The notes: generated by a model from the letters alone, not told the origin. Positions 7,825 to 16,717 are shown, numbered from the stretch's first letter. The stretch: DNA of 64,000 nucleotides from Desulfosporosinus nitroreducens (GCF_023897015.1 NZ_JAMHFY010000008.1:124001-188000), one strand, 5' to 3'. Made by a program: numbers and translations.

Positions 7825-8677
7825 CGGCAAGGGCGGTACGGGAAAGACAACAATCGCCAGTGCTTTTATCCAGTTATCAAAGGCTAAAGTGTATGCAGAT
7901 TGTGATGTGGATGCACCTAATTTGCATTTAATAATGAATCAGGCATCCGTTGCCAAACGCTCAGGCTATTATGGAATGCCCAAGGCACATATTGATCTAA
8001 ATGAATGTGTGCAATGTGATTTGTGCAGGCAAAACTGCCGGTTTAATGCTATTCAGGCGGATATTGATTATAAAGTTGATTACTATGGTTGTGAAGGTTG
8101 CGGCGTTTGTCAAGCCGTTTGTCCGGCAGGAGCTGTATCGCTCAAACCTGCCCTGGCAGGAGAATTAATGCTCTACGTGAATGATGACCTATTTTCAACT
8201 GCAGAGCTCAAAATGGGGAGCGGTAACTCAGGGATGCTTGTCACCGAGGTGAAAAAGCAGATGAAGTCAGTGGCTACAGATTCTGGGCTTGCAATCATTG
8301 ATGGATCTCCAGGTATAGGATGCCCGGTCATTGCCTCGCTTAGCGGTGTTGATATGGTGCTAATAGTTGCAGAACCTTCTATCTCAGGCATTAGTGATAT
8401 GGAACGCATCATTAAAACAGCGGAAAAATTCCATACCAGAATCGCCATTTGTATTAATAAATATGACACCAATATTGAAAATACAAAAAGGATAGAGTGG
8501 TTTTGTCAAAAACTCTATCTGCCTTGTGCAGGAAGAATACCCTATGACCCGGAAGCGGTTAAAGCAATCAACCAAGGTCAGAGCATTGTTGAGATGGATT
8601 GCGAAGCAGGACGTGCTGCCAAAGTTGTTTTTGATAAGACAATTAAACTGTTATTCAATGAAAGTTTAGTGTTGTAA
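7802..8677 (+). CDS. MinD/ParA-type P-loop ATPase with ferredoxin insert (ORP-cluster ATPase 2)
   Basis: A 291-residue paralogue of the gene before it: Walker A KGGTGKTT at residues 9-16, DCDVDAPNLHL, a ferredoxin insert with CVQCDLCRQNC and CEGCGVCQAVCPAG, then IIDGSPGIGCPV. ATG 7802 is chosen for its GGAGGTG site; a longer frame extends back into the previous gene but lacks a ribosome site. The pair probably acts as a heterodimer that uses ATP to load or deliver clusters to the NifX-like proteins. Confidence 0.88.
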   Translation: MKQLLILSGKGGTGKTTIASAFIQLSKAKVYADCDVDAPNLHLIMNQASVAKRSGYYGMPKAHIDLNECVQCDLCRQNCRFNAIQADIDYKVDYYGCEGCGVCQAVCPAGAVSLKPALAGELMLYVNDDLFSTAELKMGSGNSGMLVTEVKKQMKSVATDSGLAIIDGSPGIGCPVIASLSGVDMVLIVAEPSISGISDMERIIKTAEKFHTRIAICINKYDTNIENTKRIEWFCQKLYLPCAGRIPYDPEAVKAINQGQSIVEMDCEAGRAAKVVFDKTIKLLFNESLVL

Positions 8678-8794
8678 GTTTAATATGAACAAACCGATCA
8701 GCTTAGCAACTTGATAAAGGCATGTATGAATCTTTTGATGGGGACTGGCTTGATCATGTATTGTAAATTTTAGGTAAAAATGGAGGAAGATAAC

Positions 8795-9151
8795 ATGAAA
8801 ATCGCAGTAGCAAGTAATAATGGAATGGTTACAGAGCATTTTGGTCATTGCGAGAGTTTCAGCATCTTTGAAACTGAAAACAATCAGATTGTTAAGAGTG
8901 AGTCCATCCCAAACCCCGGGCATAAGCCGGGCTTTTTACCGAACTTCTTAAATGACATAGGAATCAATGTTATTATTTCAGGTGGTATGGGTGGTGGCGC
9001 GATCCAAATATTTAACGAGAAGGGTATCGAAGTAATCACAGGCGCAAAAGGGCTGGCAAAGGCTGCAGCAGATCTCTATTCACAAGGCAAACTAAAAACT
9101 ACTGGCTCAGTTTGCCATGAACATCAGCACCACGATGAATGCGGACATTAA
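8795..9151 (+). CDS. NifX/ORP-like cluster-binding protein 2
   Basis: A 118-residue protein of the NifX/NifB-C fold (MKIAVASNNGMVTEHFGH, then GGMGGGAIQIFNEKGIEV) ending in a His-rich tail CHEHQHHDECGH that could bind metal. It is 117 bp after ATPase 2, so it may have extra translation control or a weak promoter. ATG 8795 follows GGAGGAAGATAAC; an ATG 15 bp upstream overlaps that site and is less likely. Confidence 0.85.
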   Translation: MKIAVASNNGMVTEHFGHCESFSIFETENNQIVKSESIPNPGHKPGFLPNFLNDIGINVIISGGMGGGAIQIFNEKGIEVITGAKGLAKAAADLYSQGKLKTTGSVCHEHQHHDECGH

Positions 9152-9164
9152 AGGAGCTATAGCG

Positions 9165-9212
9165 ATGACTGAAGGTAATGGACAAAATGAACGTTTTGAT
9201 ACCAGACATTAA
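9165..9212 (+). other. 15-codon micro-ORF behind AAAGGAGC
   Basis: ATG 9165 has a good ribosome site and encodes MTEGNGQNERFDTRH before a TAA. In related clusters a further Mrp-type gene can follow, so this may be the remaining start of a lost gene. It could also be a chance frame. Confidence 0.25.
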
Positions 9213-9264
9213 TTAAGCAAGATTCAACAGATGTTGTAAATGGGACAATGGTAGAGTTATTCAA

Positions 9265-9306
9265 TGCCTCCTAGCTAATACTATTTTAGCAAGGAGGCAA
9301 TTTTTG
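9265..9306 (+). terminator. Terminator of the ORP-like operon
   Basis: TGCCTCCT at 9265-9272 pairs with AGGAGGCA at 9292-9299, with additional AGCTAA/TTAGC pairing inside, then a TTTTTG run. Confidence 0.85.
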
Positions 9307-9423
9307 TGAGAGATTGACTTTAAAATAAACTTATTCAGATCACAATATATCCTCCCAGTACTCACAACAAAAGCCCTGCAGGAATAATATGGGATGTGAG
9401 GATGGAACTGGGAGGCGACCGGT

Positions 9424-10185
9424 TTGGAAGCAGAGGAACGGGTTTGTTATATCGAACGTTTAGAAGAATTAAGAGAGTCAAAAGTCTTAGTCTATTTTTC
9501 TTATACACCGTTAGATGATTCGATCTTGGTCCCCCTGTATAAACAGTTGAAAGAAATAGGGCATACTAAGAAGATTGATTTAGTTCTACACAGTTATGGG
9601 GGAGCGGTGGATACACCTTATAAAGTTGTGATGCTCATTCGAGAGTTTTGTGAAGAATTTGCAGTAATTGTTCCGTTTGTTGCCAAATCAGCTGCTTCGA
9701 TGCTCGCCCTAGGGGCAGATGAGGTGGTGATGGGACCGATCTCCGAACTAGGTCCCATTGATCCATTGGTTAAGCATCCAATTTATAAAGACGTCTTAGT
9801 ACCCGTTCAAGCAGTTTGGCATTGCCTAGATTTTTTTCAAAGGTTAATTGTCAATAGTTCTACCCCTGAAGTTGCAACCGATATTGCTGCTCCAATGCTT
9901 GCTAAGTTTGATCCTTGGCTTATCGGAGACTACGAAAAGACAATCAAGGCATCAAGGCAATATGCAGAAACATTATTATCGCGCTATATGCTTAAAAATT
10001 CTCCGGAAAAGGTTTCCATCGTTACCCATGCGTTAACGGAAGGATACTTTTCCCACGGATATCCAATCGGACGTCGAGAAGCTAAAGAACTAGGGATTAA
10101 AGTAACTGAAGCACATGGAGAACTATGGGATATTATTTGGAATCTGTATCTTGGCTATGAAAAACTATTTAAGGAGAATGAATAA
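9424..10185 (+). CDS. SDH-type ClpP-fold serine protease (SppA/ClpP superfamily)
   Basis: A 253-residue protein of the serine dehydrogenase proteinase (SDH_sah) family. Visible features are the oxyanion Gly-rich strand LVLHSYGGAVDTP and the nucleophile segment FVAKSAASMLALGADEVVMG, where the Ser of KSAASM is the presumed catalytic residue, followed by GPISELGPIDP. Such proteins are related to membrane signal-peptide peptidase SppA, but this one has no membrane segment. TTG start; single-gene unit with its own terminator. Its substrate is unknown. Confidence 0.8.
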   Translation: MEAEERVCYIERLEELRESKVLVYFSYTPLDDSILVPLYKQLKEIGHTKKIDLVLHSYGGAVDTPYKVVMLIREFCEEFAVIVPFVAKSAASMLALGADEVVMGPISELGPIDPLVKHPIYKDVLVPVQAVWHCLDFFQRLIVNSSTPEVATDIAAPMLAKFDPWLIGDYEKTIKASRQYAETLLSRYMLKNSPEKVSIVTHALTEGYFSHGYPIGRREAKELGIKVTEAHGELWDIIWNLYLGYEKLFKENE

Positions 10186-10212
10186 AAAGACTCGCATATG
10201 CGGTCTTTTTCT
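10184..10212 (+). terminator. Terminator of the SDH-type protease gene
   Basis: AAAAAGAC at 10184-10191 pairs with GTCTTTTT at 10203-10210; T-rich tail follows. Confidence 0.85.
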
Positions 10213-10403
10213 CATATTGTCAGAAACAACTAAGGCGATCGCCTAACGCCTTGTCGATAGACAAGTTTTCTTTAGTTTCCAGTGATAACATATTGCAGGT
10301 TATCGATTAATGAGGTAGGATAAGCATAATGCTTGGTTTTGCAATTTAATTATGTTAAGTATATGATTAGATGATGAGTAGATAGTTTTGGAGGTGCCTG
10401 AAT

Positions 10404-10613
10404 ATGCTAACAACGTTTGGATTAATTACTCCAGTGACTGCGGGAATCGCCCTTGTAATTGCTCTAGTTATTTTTGGACCAGGAAAACTCCCGGATTTGG
10501 GGAAAGCCCTTGGAAAAGGGATTAAAGAATTCAAATCCGCTACTGAAGATGAAAAACCAGAAGAAGTTAAAGAAATCAAAGAAGTCAAGACTGTAAAAAT
10601 CGAAAAAGAGTAA
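10404..10613 (+). CDS. tatA: Twin-arginine translocase subunit TatA/TatE
   Basis: A 69-residue protein: one N-terminal membrane helix ([19 protein letters not shown]), the Phe-Gly-Pro hinge typical of TatA, an amphipathic helix [18 protein letters not shown], and a charged Lys/Glu tail. It would form the pore component of the Tat export pathway. No tatC is adjacent. Ribosome site GGAGGTG. A terminator follows. Confidence 0.92.
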   Translation: MLTTFGLITPVTAGIALVIALVIFGPGKLPDLGKALGKGIKEFKSATEDEKPEEVKEIKEVKTVKIEKE

Positions 10614-10628
10614 TAATCACACAGATAG

Positions 10629-10656
10629 AAAGACGGAGCAGAAGCCCCGTCTTTTT
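10629..10656 (+). terminator. tatA terminator
   Basis: AAAGACGG pairs with CCGTCTTT (10647-10654) and runs into a T-rich stretch. Confidence 0.85.
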
Positions 10657-10686
10657 GCTTTTTTCAGAAATAGATCAATTTAAAAT

Positions 10687-10950
10687 TTAAAGCTGTAAGG
10701 AGTTAAACTTATCTTTGGTCTTTTGAACTTCCTGGGCCTGAGCATCACTAGTCGGATACCATCCTTTTTGGTTCATTACATTATACAGGTTTTCATGAAT
10801 ACTATGTTCTTCCGTTAGGATATCCTTTAAGTTTTGCCTTAAATTAGCACACGTCGATTCGGTAATGAACGTATTAATACTGGAAGCAGTATGCTTTTCT
10901 GAGGTCAATAAATCTGTCAAAATTTCCTGTTCAGACAACGTATTTTGCAT
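10687..10950 (-). CDS. CotF-like spore coat protein
   Basis: An 87-residue alpha-helical protein resembling CotF-domain proteins: LLTSEKHTASSINTFITEST near the N-terminus and EEHSIHENLYNVMNQKGWYPT near the C-terminus, the latter being the common ending of the family. It lies in tandem with another small helical coat-like gene, so the two are probably co-expressed in the mother cell during sporulation. Confidence 0.75.
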   Translation of the reverse strand: MQNTLSEQEILTDLLTSEKHTASSINTFITESTCANLRQNLKDILTEEHSIHENLYNVMNQKGWYPTSDAQAQEVQKTKDKFNSLQL

Positions 10951-10971
10951 ATTAAATCCCGTCCTTTCTGT

Positions 10972-11178
10972 TTACTGATGGGAATTCAAATAATTGAGCA
11001 AGGTATCGTAATGCTTACGATGTTGTTGGGAAATGGAAGTAAGTTGGGAACTAATGGCTTGGTCTTGAACGGATTGAGCTGCTTGGGCAAACTTATGAAC
11101 TAGCAATGCTTCTGCGCCAAGTTGGTCATTTAAAATGGTCAAATTTTTTGCTGTTAATTCGGGATTTGCAGTATTCAT
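10972..11178 (-). CDS. Small helical protein, coat-associated by context
   Basis: A 68-residue predicted two-helix protein (LTILNDQLGAEALLVHKF ... SISQQHRKHYDTLLNYLN) that resembles the N-terminal part of CotF/ferritin-like coat proteins. It starts 21 bp upstream of the CotF-like gene on the same strand. Ribosome site GAGAGGAGAAT. The function is inferred only from this neighbour. Confidence 0.6.
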   Translation of the reverse strand: MNTANPELTAKNLTILNDQLGAEALLVHKFAQAAQSVQDQAISSQLTSISQQHRKHYDTLLNYLNSHQ

Positions 11179-11378
11179 AGTAATTCTCCTCTCGGTATAT
11201 TTAACACTTATATAGGATGTTCACATTAAAGATGAAGTATGTATATTTGAAATTAAAAAGATAAATAATTACTTACATTTTACCTCAGGAATATAAATTG
11301 GGGTTGAAGTGGATTATTTTGGAAACAATATTTTAGAAAGTTGCTAGTTAAGTTTTCTAAATAAGGAGAAATAAATAT

Positions 11379-12452
11379 ATGAGTATTACTTCGGATGTCA
11401 AGCCCTCAAATAGCGTGAAGTTGATTTATCTATACGTAATGAAGGTCTTTCCAATTGTGAAACAAGAGCTAAAAGTCTGGAAGCAAAAAGCTAGAGAGGC
11501 GCCTGATGCACGATTAAGTCAACAAGCCGTAGAGAGTATTCGCTTAAAAGCCTTTCACTGCCAAGGAGGGAGTATTTATGCTCTTTATCCAGGCATAAAT
11601 AGGGCAGAAACTATTCGATTTATCGTAGCTTATCAAACTATGAGCGATTATTTGGATAATCTTGTGGACAGTCTTGAAGTGCAAGACGAAAAAGCATTCT
11701 CACAATTGCATTTAGCCATGCAAGAAGCCTTAGATCCTGAGGCGGTTCCTTCAGACTATTATTTATACTATCCTTATCGCGAGGATGGTGGGTACCTGGA
11801 ACAGTTGGTCAAAGCCTGCCAAGAAAGTATACGCAAGTTGCCGTCGTATAAAACAGTTCAAGAGGAAGCCATTAAGTTAGCTGAGCTATATTCTTACTTA
11901 CAAACTTATAAACATTTAGCAATGGATAAACGAGAAGCGAAAATGCTAGAGTGGATTGACCCTCATATATCGAACGATTCTCAGATTACGGCCTGGGAAT
12001 TTGCAGCTGCAACAGGGTCGACCTTAGGAATTTTCTGTCTGTATGCAGTGGCTCATCATCCCAAATTACCAATACGACAAGTTAAGATGATTACTAGTGC
12101 CTATTTCCCCTGGATATGCGGCCTCCACATCCTATTGGATTACTTCATTGATCTGCGCGAAGATCACGAGACGAATCAGTTAAATTTCGTAGCCTATTAC
12201 GAACATGCGGATATGATTTATGAGCGCATGCACTTATTTCTGGAAAATTCCCTAAAACAAGCACAGCTTTTGGAATATCCCAAGTTTCATGAAGTTGTCA
12301 TTAAAGGACTTCTCGCTATGTATCTGTCCGATGAAAAGAGCATGGATGTTGACATTCAGTCTATTGTGAAGAAACTATTAGACAGGAGCGGGGTAGGAGT
12401 TAAGTTGCTCTATCGATTGTGTCGGCAACTTCGAAAAAGTAAAGTTATTTAG
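11379..12452 (+). CDS. Tetraprenyl-beta-curcumene synthase-like protein (DUF2600, YtpB type)
   Basis: A 357-residue protein of the DUF2600 family. Characteristic stretches are MSDYLDNLVDSLE (an aspartate-rich motif), PSDYYLYYPYREDGGYLEQLV, and CGLHILLDYFIDLREDHE. In Bacillus, YtpB cyclises a C35 polyprenyl diphosphate to tetraprenyl-beta-curcumene, a sesquarterpene precursor found in spores. The convergent neighbour is a polyprenyl diphosphate synthase that could supply the substrate. Confidence 0.85.
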   Translation: MSITSDVKPSNSVKLIYLYVMKVFPIVKQELKVWKQKAREAPDARLSQQAVESIRLKAFHCQGGSIYALYPGINRAETIRFIVAYQTMSDYLDNLVDSLEVQDEKAFSQLHLAMQEALDPEAVPSDYYLYYPYREDGGYLEQLVKACQESIRKLPSYKTVQEEAIKLAELYSYLQTYKHLAMDKREAKMLEWIDPHISNDSQITAWEFAAATGSTLGIFCLYAVAHHPKLPIRQVKMITSAYFPWICGLHILLDYFIDLREDHETNQLNFVAYYEHADMIYERMHLFLENSLKQAQLLEYPKFHEVVIKGLLAMYLSDEKSMDVDIQSIVKKLLDRSGVGVKLLYRLCRQLRKSKVI

Positions 12453-12492
12453 AATAAGGGACTGAAAGAGTCGATAACATATAAATTGCGAA

Positions 12493-12533
12493 GGATCCAT
12501 AATGGCTTTGAATAGACCATAATGGATCCCTTT
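12493..12533. terminator. Terminator between the convergent terpene genes
   Basis: GGATCCAT and ATGGATCC form the stem base, with a short mismatched upper stem; CCTTTTATT follows. It can serve both genes. Confidence 0.7.
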
Positions 12534-12548
12534 TATTGTCGCATGATT

Positions 12549-13541
12549 TTACACTCTGCGGTGTAAGATCGAATCAGCGAGATTGATCAGTGTTGTTTTA
12601 TAATGGCTCGAAGGAATTCCATTCAGGCTTTCCTTGGCATGGTTAATACATTGAGTTGCGGTCAGATAAGCTTGATCAATACATCCCGTATTAATAAGAG
12701 CTTCTTTGATGCTTTGAGTGCCTTGATATGTAATTTTACGAAGTCCCATGATTTCCTTTAGCCAGCTCCCATAAATCGGTTTTTCTAAAAGATATAGTAT
12801 TGGAAGAGTAATATTTCCATTGACCAGATCAGCTCCGACCGGCTTACCAAGCGATTCAGTATCCCCGTTAATATCCAGGATGTCATCAGTGATCTGATAG
12901 GCATAACCTAGATTTAGTCCGTATTCTCTCATTAGACCCAGCTCTTCTGGCTTGGCACCTGCCAGGATAGCCCCAGATTGACAGCATGCTGCCAGAAGAA
13001 TTCCGGTTTTTTTAGCAATTCGATTAAAATAACCTTCCGTGTCAACCGAGCTCGAAAATTGATCATCCGCTTGATGAACTTCCCCATGGCACATAGCTTG
13101 AATGGCATCAACCAGAAAGGTCATACTGGTTAATAACTGTTGTTTAGAAAGGATATTAAAGGCTTCAGCGAAGAGGTAGTCTCCAGTTAATATTGCTGCA
13201 TGGTTACCATATTCCGAGACTATTGTTGGTTTTCCTCGTCGAGTAGCTGATTCATCAATAACATCGTCATGAATCAGGGAAGCCATGTGAATAAGTTCTG
13301 ACGCAACAGCTGCTTCAATCATTAATGGATTTAAGGGAGCAAAACACATACCACTATAAAGGGTGAGGAGTGGTCGAATTCTTTTGCCACCGGATTGCAA
13401 CAAACTTATACAGGTTTGTCGAATGAGACCATCGGCTTTTTGGAGTACAGTCTGCAACTGATCCTCAACAAAGAGGAGTTCCGTGAATTGGAGATTGGGA
13501 ATAGACGTTTCCGTATTGATATAAAGTTGTTGTATACTCAT
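12549..13541 (-). CDS. Trans-polyprenyl diphosphate synthase (heptaprenyl type)
   Basis: A 330-residue all-helical prenyltransferase. The first aspartate-rich motif is LIHDDVIDESATRRGKPT, the second is QITDDILDINGD; GGKRIRPLL binds the isopentenyl diphosphate. Length matches heptaprenyl (HepT-like) or octaprenyl synthases. It could make the side chain of menaquinone and also feed the nearby terpene synthase. Chain length cannot be read with certainty from the sequence. No hepS partner is adjacent. Confidence 0.88.
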   Translation of the reverse strand: MSIQQLYINTETSIPNLQFTELLFVEDQLQTVLQKADGLIRQTCISLLQSGGKRIRPLLTLYSGMCFAPLNPLMIEAAVASELIHMASLIHDDVIDESATRRGKPTIVSEYGNHAAILTGDYLFAEAFNILSKQQLLTSMTFLVDAIQAMCHGEVHQADDQFSSSVDTEGYFNRIAKKTGILLAACCQSGAILAGAKPEELGLMREYGLNLGYAYQITDDILDINGDTESLGKPVGADLVNGNITLPILYLLEKPIYGSWLKEIMGLRKITYQGTQSIKEALINTGCIDQAYLTATQCINHAKESLNGIPSSHYKTTLINLADSILHRRV

Positions 13542-13778
13542 TGCATCCGCCTCTGTCCTCTTTTTTTGAAATATAGTAAAAGCTTTTATATTATGTCATA
13601 AAGCGGAAGATAGGATACCTAAAGTTAAAATATTTCTAAATTCTTAACCTCGTAACAAACTTAATGACAAGTTAGCAATATGAGTAAGATTAATTCTATG
13701 GGGGAATCTAAAAATGTTCGAGCTAAGCCAGTTTGAATTAATCAGAGGAACAATAAAAACATTGAGGAGGCAAATTTA

Positions 13779-13997
13779 ATGAGAAATGAAAATGATAAAG
13801 AACATGCATCTCAATTAAATCGTCAGCCCTGGGAACCGGCAGGTGTAGTGAGTGTAATAGAAGATGATAAAACTCCAAAGTACGGTGATAATGGAGGCAA
13901 GAATGCTAAGGGCGGCATGTTAACCTTAGAGGTTAAGGAGGTCTTTCATGATAAGGGGATCATGCAAGGGCTCAACAACACAAATCCCAAACGGTAA
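13779..13997 (+). CDS. Small hydrophilic protein, unknown
   Basis: A 72-residue charged, Gly/Asn-rich protein (RQPWEPAGVVSVIEDDKTPK, GDNGGKNAKGGML). Good ribosome site GAGGAGGC and a strong terminator mark it as a real monocistronic gene. No family recognised. No membrane segment or cysteine. Confidence 0.6.
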   Translation: MRNENDKEHASQLNRQPWEPAGVVSVIEDDKTPKYGDNGGKNAKGGMLTLEVKEVFHDKGIMQGLNNTNPKR

Positions 13998-14038
13998 TGC
14001 TAATAGCCCAATCATGTACTGATTAAATTAAGTAAAAA

Positions 14039-14077
14039 ACTCCGGCATGTGTCAATATGATGGACACGTGCCGGAGT
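14039..14077 (+). terminator. Strong terminator hairpin
   Basis: ACTCCGGCATGTGTC (14039-14053) pairs with GACACGTGCCGGAGT (14063-14077), with one G-T type mismatch in 15 pairs. Confidence 0.8.
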
Positions 14078-14148
14078 AGAAACGAGTATTTTACCAATAT
14101 TTCGGTCAAAATATATAGTAGTACTCGAAGACTCAGAGGTGAAAAATA

Positions 14149-14268
14149 TTGCATAAAACAAGAATTTGGAATGATCTAATCAAGCCAACAATTTGGGCAT
14201 ACATAATAGCGTGTGCAATCCCAGCAAGTATCGCTGGAACATATTATATTTACAGTCGTTTTTTTTAA
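14149..14268 (+). CDS. 39-residue membrane micro-protein
   Basis: TTG at 14149 is preceded by AGAGGTGAAAAATA. The product has a short basic N-terminus (HKTRIWNDLIK) and one membrane helix (IWAYIIACAIPASIAGTYYIY) ending SRFF. The coding pattern (hydrophobic run with flanking charged and aromatic residues) supports a real small protein. Function unknown. Confidence 0.5.
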   Translation: MHKTRIWNDLIKPTIWAYIIACAIPASIAGTYYIYSRFF

Positions 14269-14296
14269 ATCCGAAATATTGGGTTTTGTTTTTTCC

Positions 14297-15556
14297 TTAA
14301 GTGAGTTTTAGGGATGGCTTATTAGCTTGAATATAAATCTTGAATCCTAACATTAACAATGCAATAGAAATGAGGGTTAATGCCCCGGTAAGCCAAAAGG
14401 CCGTATGAGCCCCAAACCTATCTGCTGCAAAACCAGCAAACATGTTTCCAATTGGACTCGCTCCGGCAAAGACGAGAGAATAGACACTCATCACTCTTCC
14501 TCGATATTCATCTTTAGCATTAATCTGGAGGATTGAATTAGCCGTCGTGCTAAACCAAATATTAAAGATCCCGGTGATAATTAATAGTACCCCAGTGTAA
14601 TAATACATTTTAGTAACGCTAATTAAGATTAAATTGATGGAAACCACCACAGCGCTGCCTATCAAAACATTAGCCTTAGGACCGGATTTGCTGTTTAAGG
14701 ATACCATTAAAGCTCCCAAAAATGATCCCGCGCCTAAGGCCGACATCAAGAATCCATAGACATATTCTCCTTGGTGAAGCACATTTTTCGTGAAGACTGG
14801 AATTAAGACATTGAAGTTAAAAACAAAAATTCCGATAATTAATACCATCAAAAGCGTTTTAAGAAGGGGTGGCTCACCAGCTATATACTTCAACCCATCC
14901 TTAATCTCTTTAAGTATATTGTTCTTAACTTTCTTTCTTACATAAGGCTTGACCTTAATCTTAAGCAGGCTGATAAGAACTGCCATAAAGCTTAATCCAT
15001 TGAGAAAAAAGCACCATGCGGGTCCTAAGGAAGCCATGATTAAGGCTCCTATAGCCGGCCCTATAATTCTTGCCAAATTAAAGGTAGCAGAATTTAAAGC
15101 AATGGCGTTCATTAAATCCTGCTTGCCTGCCAATTCAATAGTAAAGGATTGTCTTGTAGGTATATCAACAGTGTTTAGGAATCCTAGTATTAAAGCCAGA
15201 ATAAGAATGTATTCATAGCGGACTGTATGAGTGAAGACTAGCATAAATAATGTGAAGGCCAAAATCATTGAAATGAATTGAGTGATCAGCAGGATGGTTC
15301 TTTTAGGATATTTGTCAATCATCACACCAGCAAACAATGAAAAGAAAGTAATCGGTAAGAATTGAATAGCTCCTAATAAGCCCACCAGCATTGGAGATCC
15401 TGTTAAAGAAAATACAAGCCATGTTTGCCCAATGCTTTGCATCCATGTTCCAATTAAAGAAACACATTGTCCAAGCCAATAAATTCGGAAATTACCATGG
15501 GTTAAGGCGGGAAATCTACTGCTTAACATCTTTTTAGCATATATAACGATATCCAT
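14297..15556 (-). CDS. MFS transporter (EntS-like exporter family)
   Basis: A 419-residue protein with about 12 membrane helices. HGNFRIYWLGQCVSLIGTWM at the N-terminus and the loop motif GVMIDKYPKRTILL (MFS motif A) identify the MFS_3/EntS-like exporter group, which exports small molecules such as siderophores or drugs. ATG 15556 is chosen because GAAGGTG lies seven bases upstream and it gives the usual family length; the longer frame to 15697 has no ribosome site. Single gene. Confidence 0.85.
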   Translation of the reverse strand: MDIVIYAKKMLSSRFPALTHGNFRIYWLGQCVSLIGTWMQSIGQTWLVFSLTGSPMLVGLLGAIQFLPITFFSLFAGVMIDKYPKRTILLITQFISMILAFTLFMLVFTHTVRYEYILILALILGFLNTVDIPTRQSFTIELAGKQDLMNAIALNSATFNLARIIGPAIGALIMASLGPAWCFFLNGLSFMAVLISLLKIKVKPYVRKKVKNNILKEIKDGLKYIAGEPPLLKTLLMVLIIGIFVFNFNVLIPVFTKNVLHQGEYVYGFLMSALGAGSFLGALMVSLNSKSGPKANVLIGSAVVVSINLILISVTKMYYYTGVLLIITGIFNIWFSTTANSILQINAKDEYRGRVMSVYSLVFAGASPIGNMFAGFAADRFGAHTAFWLTGALTLISIALLMLGFKIYIQANKPSLKLT

Positions 15557-15745
15557 AAGCATACACCTTCGTGTCACTTTAGGTTTTGTAACATGTGACT
15601 TAGTAATTATATCATAATGAATTATTGTTGCTAAGGCAATTTTAGAGCATAGAATATAATTCGAGTAAATATGGCATAAAAATCCTTTCAGGGACATTGC
15701 TTTACTGATACAATAGGGAAATAAATAAATAAGTAATGTAAGGAT

Positions 15746-16312
15746 ATGAGAAGTATGAACGTGATGATTTTAACAAGCAGCCCAAATATTGATGGGTTGA
15801 CTGCTGCCTGTGGAAACGCTGCCAAGGCAGGAGCAGAAGAGACTGGGGCAAAAGTCGTAATGGTAAACCTAAATCAGCAACGGATCGGCAACTGCCATGC
15901 CTGTGGCAATGGCTGGGGAACTTGCCGCAATGAGCATGAATGTCAAGTAAAGGATGACTTTCAAAATTTACATGCTTCTATGGCGGATATGGATGCCTTT
16001 GTCTTAATAACCCCAGTTTATTGGGGAGAAATGAGTGAATCAGCGAAATCTTTCACTGATCGGTTAAGACGTTGCGAGGCATTGAAAAAAGAGAAGACGT
16101 TTTTCGAAGAAAAACCAGTGATAACCGTTGCCGCAGCAGGGGGAAGCGGTAATGGAATAACGTCATGTCTCACCTCAATGGAAAGATTTCTTACGCATGT
16201 AAAAGCTGAAAGGTTTGACTTTATTGGAGTAACTCAAAAAAATAAAAGATACAAGCTGGAAACTATTCATGATGCCGCTAAAGAGATGGTTTTAAAGCGA
16301 AAAGATAAGTAA
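15746..16312 (+). CDS. Flavodoxin-fold NAD(P)H-dependent FMN reductase / iron-sulfur flavoprotein type
   Basis: A 188-residue flavoprotein. The phosphate-binding loop TSSPNIDGLTAACG is near residue 10, TPVYWGEMSESAKSFTDRL contacts the flavin. Between them the cysteine motif CHACGNGWGTC resembles iron-sulfur flavoproteins but has unusual spacing. It starts at ATG 15746 or the in-frame ATG 15755. It lies next to the MFS gene in divergent orientation. It is a generic redox enzyme; substrate unknown. Confidence 0.8.
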   Translation: MRSMNVMILTSSPNIDGLTAACGNAAKAGAEETGAKVVMVNLNQQRIGNCHACGNGWGTCRNEHECQVKDDFQNLHASMADMDAFVLITPVYWGEMSESAKSFTDRLRRCEALKKEKTFFEEKPVITVAAAGGSGNGITSCLTSMERFLTHVKAERFDFIGVTQKNKRYKLETIHDAAKEMVLKRKDK

Positions 16313-16332
16313 TACATCCTATAGAGTATGGC

Positions 16333-16372
16333 AAAAGCCATCACCTTGATCAATTTAGAGGTGATGGCTTTT
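16333..16372 (+). terminator. Flavoprotein gene terminator
   Basis: AAAAGCCATCACCT pairs with AGGTGATGGCTTTT, a perfect 14-bp stem. Its symmetry would also serve the minus-strand gene ending at 16394. Confidence 0.85.
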
Positions 16373-16393
16373 ATACATCGGAGGGCAAGAATG

Positions 16394-16717
16394 CTAATTT
16401 GAAGCTTCCTGCTTCTTAAAATAATCAGAAACAGCAGTAGATTGCATTTCATCCCAGTTTTTGAATTTGGTTTTTTTCTTTATAAATAAGTCAAAATCGT
16501 CATTGAGGAGAGCCATAAAGTCTTCTAGACTATTTACGTTAAACTTTCCAACAGTGAGTAGCTCACCAAAATTTGCAAATTGAGTATAAGTGCTCATAAA
16601 AGATGGTGTAAACAAATCAGTAAAGCTTACCATACCAAGTTTTTGCTCGGATTTTTCAGCGTTCTTTTCCAAGTTTTCAGCTAAGCGGTCTAAATCAGAT
16701 TTATTATTGTCATTCAT
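16394..16717 (-). CDS. Conserved-looking hypothetical protein, 107 aa
   Basis: An acidic and lysine-rich helical protein starting MNDNNKSDLDRLAENLEKNAEK and containing FTDLFTPSFMSTYTQFANFGELL and NSLEDFMALLNDDFDLFIKK. The coding pattern and AGAAAGAACG start region support a gene. No known domain or membrane segment recognised. Confidence 0.6.
   Translation of the reverse strand: MNDNNKSDLDRLAENLEKNAEKSEQKLGMVSFTDLFTPSFMSTYTQFANFGELLTVGKFNVNSLEDFMALLNDDFDLFIKKKTKFKNWDEMQSTAVSDYFKKQEASN

Noticed and set aside
9424-10185. Calling the ClpP-fold protein ClpP or SppA
   Set aside because: Length and the KSAASMLALGAD signature fit the SDH-type family, and there is no membrane helix as in SppA.
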